This document shows, one piece after another, positions 63,473-64,000 of a DNA stretch of 64,000 nucleotides; position 1 is the stretch's first letter; each line of letters begins with the position of its first letter. A program made the position numbers and the translations under genes. Below the pieces are notes generated by a model that did no database searches, was not told the DNA's origin, and saw only the letters and a list, made by a program, of their open reading frames with translations. Source of the DNA: Vanilla planifolia (Eukaryota > Streptophyta > Magnoliopsida > Asparagales > Orchidaceae). Location of the stretch: contig CM043875.1 in the NCBI GenBank assembly GCA_023846275.1, positions 25,152,851 to 25,216,850 of the forward strand, given 5' to 3'.

Positions 63473-64000
63473 TAGAGGTGGAAGGCGGTATAGAGCCCGC
63501 CGCGCTTCTGGTGCAAGGAGGGGATATTGGGGCTTGACTTCGGTTTTTTGCCCTGCGAGTTTTGAGTTTCAAAGGGGCCAGCGGAGGAAAGTCCATCAAT
63601 GTTGCTTTGGTTCCAACGTCCTTGGTCACCTCAAGCTGCTCCTTCCCGTGATTCTGCTTTGTTGGTATAGACTCACTTGGCAATGCATAAGCCGATGCTG
63701 TTACAGCTGTTGTGAATTGAGGCGGGATCAATTCATTTGTTGAGATTGCATCTGCAATAGAGGTTTCTTGGGAGGACGGAGAGTGAGTGAGGATCGGGTC
63801 AGGGTCACAGTTTTGGTCCAGCTGGGTTTGTGTTACCTGTAAAGTGCTTTCCAATTTTCGAATTGCCAAACTAGGCTTAATTGTCTTTCTAGGGGATAAG
63901 TTCACCCCATGCTTACTGGTTGGAGTCAAGATATCCTGTCTCTCTGACTCTACCATCCGTGAGACAGGCTGGCATTCTACCCTAGTCAAAGCAGGGGATG
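63465..64000 (-). CDS. LINE ORF1, C-terminal part (runs off window)
   Basis: A frame open from the window edge down to TAA at 63465-63467. No ATG near the edge is required, since the reading frame continues upstream. About 178 residues are visible. They are rich in Ser, Thr, Pro and Gln with a basic end, the usual low-complexity tail of plant L1 ORF1. The DUF4283 and zinc-knuckle parts must lie beyond 64000. Position immediately before the endonuclease start identifies it. Confidence 0.75.
   Translation of the reverse strand, partial: SPALTRVECQPVSRMVESERQDILTPTSKHGVNLSPRKTIKPSLAIRKLESTLQVTQTQLDQNCDPDPILTHSPSSQETSIADAISTNELIPPQFTTAVTASAYALPSESIPTKQNHGKEQLEVTKDVGTKATLMDFPPLAPLKLKTRRAKNRSQAPISPPCTRSAAGSIPPSTSND

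Larger units (their letters stand above)
59788..64000 (-). mobile_element. Young L1-type LINE, 5' end outside the window
   Basis: On the minus strand the order is ORF1 (C-terminal part, 64000-63465), ORF2 endonuclease (63472-62441), RT (to about 60.79 kb), zf-RVT (60.79-59.97 kb), polyadenylation signal, A-tract, 53 bp, and a second longer A-tract ending at 59788. Its GC content is much higher than the surrounding DNA, and only two breaks are seen in ORF2, so it is far younger than the other LINEs here. It lacks the C-terminal RNase H seen in the 10-24 kb family. Confidence 0.9.

Noticed and set aside
1..64000. tRNA, rRNA or organellar-DNA insertions
   Set aside because: I looked for tRNA B-box sequences, rRNA-like GC-rich blocks and plastid or mitochondrial coding sequence on both strands and saw none beyond the tRNA-complementary primer site at 37.82 kb.

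Overview
The window is AT-rich nuclear DNA from a flowering plant. Three things support this: L1-type LINEs of the plant kind (some ending in an RNase H domain), a Ty3/gypsy chromovirus-like element primed by initiator tRNA-Met, and the intron-containing 5' end of a plant mitochondrial SSB-type gene with a telo-box promoter. I cannot name the species. Nearly everything recognisable is retrotransposon in different states of decay. Most open frames in the window carry no protein signal.

Layout. 0.5-7.8 kb: fragments of an old minus-strand LINE (RNase H, endonuclease, ORF1), with a possible solo LTR at 1.73-3.37 kb. 10.1-24.2 kb: a nest of two LINEs of one family. A plus-strand copy has its ORF1 at 10.24-12.6 kb and its endonuclease, RT, zinc finger and RNase H at 20.3-24.1 kb. 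A minus-strand copy of the same family (about 13.0-20.2 kb) sits between the two halves. 24.3-26.3 kb: a small unassigned exon-like island, then the first two exons of an SSB-like gene on the minus strand, the only convincing host gene. 26.83-40.1 kb: an old minus-strand Ty3/gypsy element with LTR-like direct repeats, a primer-binding site, gag, RT, RNase H and integrase, interrupted by other AT-rich repeats. 43.40-45.54 kb: a GC-richer 2.1 kb solo LTR with internal tandem repeats, a TATA box and a candidate target-site duplication. 45.5-59.7 kb: AT-rich intergenic DNA with old LTR-like debris and simple or tandem repeats. 59.79-64.0 kb: a much younger minus-strand LINE of a different family. 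Its ORF1 runs off the window edge, its ORF2 is broken by one stop and one frameshift, and it carries two poly(A) tracts.

The retroelements are read as independent insertions, not as an operon or pathway. The most informative details are small events inside them. One is a naked poly(T) tract flanked by a 12-bp duplication, for which the sister LINE shows the empty site. Another is a compact inverted-plus-direct duplication inside an RT domain that looks like template switching. A third is the double A-tail of the terminal LINE, which looks like a 3' transduction. All homology calls come from reading translated motifs and comparing copies within the window. No database search was run.
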